Source: Pseudothioclava arenosa
GTDB lineage: Bacteria > Pseudomonadota > Alphaproteobacteria > Rhodobacterales > Rhodobacteraceae
Reading direction: 5' to 3'
NCBI RefSeq assembly: GCF_002358085.1
Contig: NZ_NTJD01000003.1
Span: 124,001-188,000, forward strand
DNA: 64,000 nt
Shown here: positions 62,236 to 64,000 of the stretch, piece after piece
Layout: every line of letters begins with the position of its first letter
How positions within the stretch are numbered: the first letter of the stretch is position 1
The notes under the pieces: model-generated
Database searches by the model: none
Seen by the model: the letters and a program-made list of their open reading frames with translations, nothing else
What the model was told of the DNA's origin: nothing
Made by a program: the position numbers and the translations under genes

Positions 62236-62385
62236 CGTGATATCCCTTGTCGCGGCGCGTCTCCCGGCGCCGCAGTTCCGGGGCTACCGTATCGGGGCAG
62301 GTGTATGATCGGCAAGCGGTTTGACCTGTATCAAGGCCACCGGGCGCGGCTCGCTTCTAGATGAAATGATCAGAGGAGGACCGCC

Positions 62386-62709
62386 ATGAAATCGGACGAT
62401 ATCCGCCGCGAAGAGCTTCAGGCGCGCAAGGCGCAGCTGCTGGGCCGCATCGACCAGATCGAGGCCGAGTTGGAAAGCCATGAGGCCAAGGATTGGGAAG
62501 AGATGGCGACCGAGCGCGAAGGCGACGAGGTGCTCCATGATCTGGGCGACTCCGCGCGCAACGAGCTGCGCATGATCGAGGCTGCACTCGCGCGTCTGGA
62601 CGAGGGCGAGTATGGCTATTGCGTCACCTGCGGCGAGCGGATCGACGAAGCGCGCCTCGACCTGCTGCCGGCGACGCCTTTCTGCCGCAAACACGCGCCG
62701 GGCGCCTGA
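62386..62709 (+). CDS. TraR/DksA-family zinc-finger protein
   Basis: This 107-residue protein has an N-terminal coiled-coil (about 8-45) and a C-terminal zinc finger with CVTCG and, 17 residues on, CRKH. The last ligand is His where DksA has Cys. The usual DksA tip aspartates are not evident, so binding in the RNA polymerase channel is uncertain. GAGGAGG lies 7 nt before the ATG. Confidence 0.85.
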   Translation: MKSDDIRREELQARKAQLLGRIDQIEAELESHEAKDWEEMATEREGDEVLHDLGDSARNELRMIEAALARLDEGEYGYCVTCGERIDEARLDLLPATPFCRKHAPGA

Positions 62710-62843
62710 TCCGCGCCCGCCAAACCCCTGCCAAGCTTTGATCTTTGGCGTTGCCTCGCAGCGCCAAGCTCGTAAACTTGGGCGAACTGGGCCTGCCGTG
62801 CGCCGCGGTCTCGCGGTGCCGCCGCAGGGAAGAGGAGCGGGAG

Positions 62844-64000
62844 ATGACCAGACGCGTAAAGCTGCAACGACGCGAGGGTGTGGCCCTGATCACGATGAGC
62901 GGTCGGGGGCGCGATGGCGCGCGGGCGGGTTTCGACGCTGATCTGCGGGGCGCGCTTGGCAATGCGCTCGAGCTGGCGCTGGCCGAGCCGGGGGTGCGCG
63001 CGATCATTCTGCGCGCCGATCCCGAGGCGGGCGGCTGGCCGTTTTCGCCCGACCCTTTGATCGAATACGAGGCGCTGCAGGCGCCGGGCGACCCCGCCCG
63101 GGGGCTCGCGCCGGGGTTGGCGCCGCTCTGTGATCGCGTGGCCGGGGCGCCCCTGCCGGTGGTGGCCGAGCTTTCCGGGCTGGTCTCGGGGGCGGGGCTG
63201 GCGCTGGCGCAGGCGGCGGGGTTGCGGATCGCGGCGGCGGGCACGGTGTTTCTCGCGCGGGAATATGCGCTTGGATATTGTCCGGCCGGGGGTGCCGTGG
63301 TGCGCCTGGCGCAGCGCGCCGGGGCCGCCAGCACCATAGATTTCCTGCTGTCCGGGCGACGTGTGGCGGCGGCTCAGGCGGTCTCGCAGGGGCTGTGCGA
63401 CCTGGTGGTGCCCGCGCAGGATCTGGATGCGACGGCGATGGCGCGGGCGCTGGACGCGGCCGGTGGTCAGGCGCCGGGTTTGCCCGATCGTCGCAAGGCG
63501 CTGGCCGAGGTCGGGCGGTTCTTTGACGAAGTCTCCGAGATGCGCGCGCGGGTCGCCGAGGGGCGGCGCCATGATGCCGGGCAGCGGCTGATCGGTGTGG
63601 TCGAGGCGGCCGCGCTTTTGCCGATCCGCGAGGCACTCGATTTCGAAGCGGTCGCGCATCATGATCTGCTTGGCGCTTCGCTGGCGCAGGGGCTGATCCA
63701 TGCCGACCGGGTGCGCCGTCAGGCGCAGCGCCTGCCAGACGAGCCTTTGGCGGCCCCGCGCCCCGAGCGCGTCGCGCTTTGGGCGATGGGCGACCGGCTG
63801 GCGCTGGAGCTGGCCTCTGCCGGGCATCAGGTTATTTTCGGCGGTCCCGAGGATCGTGTCGCGCGGGCGCATGACCGGATCCTGAAGGAAATCGCGCTGC
63901 GTGCGGCCTCTGGCCGGATCGACGCGGCGCAGGCCGAGGCGCTGACGACGCGGATCGCCTTTGGCCGCAAGCTCCACGATCTGGCTGCGGCGCGGCTGGT
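62844..64000 (+). CDS. Degenerate FadJ-like enoyl-CoA hydratase/hydroxyacyl-CoA dehydrogenase (3' end outside window)
   Basis: The visible 385 residues start at an ATG preceded by GAGGAG. Residues 1-190 form a crotonase domain (LSGLVSGAGLALAQAAGLRI, FLAREYALGYCPAGGA). The glutamate equivalent to FadB Glu139 is kept (AREYALG), but that matching Glu119 is replaced (SGAGLALA). The dehydrogenase part begins VALWAMGDRLALELASAGHQ and lacks the GxGxxG dinucleotide loop. It is probably a FadJ-derived protein with altered or lost activities. Confidence 0.78.
   Translation, partial: MTRRVKLQRREGVALITMSGRGRDGARAGFDADLRGALGNALELALAEPGVRAIILRADPEAGGWPFSPDPLIEYEALQAPGDPARGLAPGLAPLCDRVAGAPLPVVAELSGLVSGAGLALAQAAGLRIAAAGTVFLAREYALGYCPAGGAVVRLAQRAGAASTIDFLLSGRRVAAAQAVSQGLCDLVVPAQDLDATAMARALDAAGGQAPGLPDRRKALAEVGRFFDEVSEMRARVAEGRRHDAGQRLIGVVEAAALLPIREALDFEAVAHHDLLGASLAQGLIHADRVRRQAQRLPDEPLAAPRPERVALWAMGDRLALELASAGHQVIFGGPEDRVARAHDRILKEIALRAASGRIDAAQAEALTTRIAFGRKLHDLAAARL

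Overview
The window is high-GC, gene-dense chromosome from an alphaproteobacterium of the Rhodobacteraceae (Rhodobacter/Paracoccus/Thioclava-like). The clues are a cytochrome c2/c550 gene next to an aa3 oxidase ctaD, an NDUFA12-mlaD-DUF2155-aat-accC-accB block, a tmk-holB-tatD-metallohydrolase operon, a membrane urate oxidase fused to a cytochrome c, an NrsF-type anti-sigma factor, and a recurring extragenic 26-mer that I associate with this family. Nearly all genes are core metabolism or housekeeping. One accessory island is present at about 22.8-29.5 kb.

Layout. 0-9.1 kb: a partial membrane glycosyltransferase, carA, a GatB/YqeY protein, then lipB-cycA-ctaD-DUF2244 on the minus strand, and a secreted peptidoglycan-binding protein. 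9.3-11.3 kb: tRNA-Leu(GAG) and an RTX/Hint protein. 11.4-16.1 kb: a complete spermidine/putrescine-type ABC importer (ATPase, binding protein, two permeases). 16.2-22.6 kb: a minus-strand operon of a SPOR lipoprotein, a D-Ala-D-Ala carboxypeptidase, tmk, holB, tatD, a PhnP-like hydrolase and an AEC transporter. 22.8-29.4 kb: the island. It begins at a broken tRNA-Ser(TGA) followed by a complete replacement tRNA-Ser(TGA). It carries nested GCTAC inverted repeats, a CAP12/Pycsar-type TIR effector, AlpA and small overlapping genes, a group of small proteins with a cold-shock protein and a transglutaminase-like protein, and a P4-type integrase. 30-36 kb: acnB, a sulfotransferase and a DEAD-box helicase.

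36-39.7 kb holds the most interesting system: a complete bufferin (copper-binding RiPP) cluster. It consists of sigF-nrsF divergent from bufA (DUF2282 precursor), bufB (DUF692 multinuclear iron oxidase), bufC (DUF2063 partner) and a DoxX gene. SigF-like promoters (GTAAC, 16-17 nt, CGWA) lie in front of both arms, and a strong terminator between bufA and bufB should favour precursor over enzyme mRNA.

39.8-45.4 kb: a siroheme synthase with a shortened C-terminal domain, then purine/ureide catabolism on two divergent arms: a fused allantoinase/OHCU decarboxylase, ureidoglycine aminohydrolase and ureidoglycolate lyase on one, HIU hydrolase and PuuD on the other. 45.5-51.4 kb: clpP-clpX and the NDUFA12 to accB block. 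52-54.4 kb: a RutR-family repressor divergent from an omega-amino-acid:pyruvate aminotransferase, with an almost perfect RutR palindrome at the start of the aminotransferase transcript. 55-61.4 kb: a small lipoprotein, a ScfR/PccR-type regulator, a receiver-only response regulator with a solute-symporter-fused histidine kinase, and a FliM-like protein. 61.4-64 kb: a two-part YeeE/YedE sulfur transporter, a DksA-type zinc-finger protein and the start of a degenerate FadJ-like protein that runs off the window.
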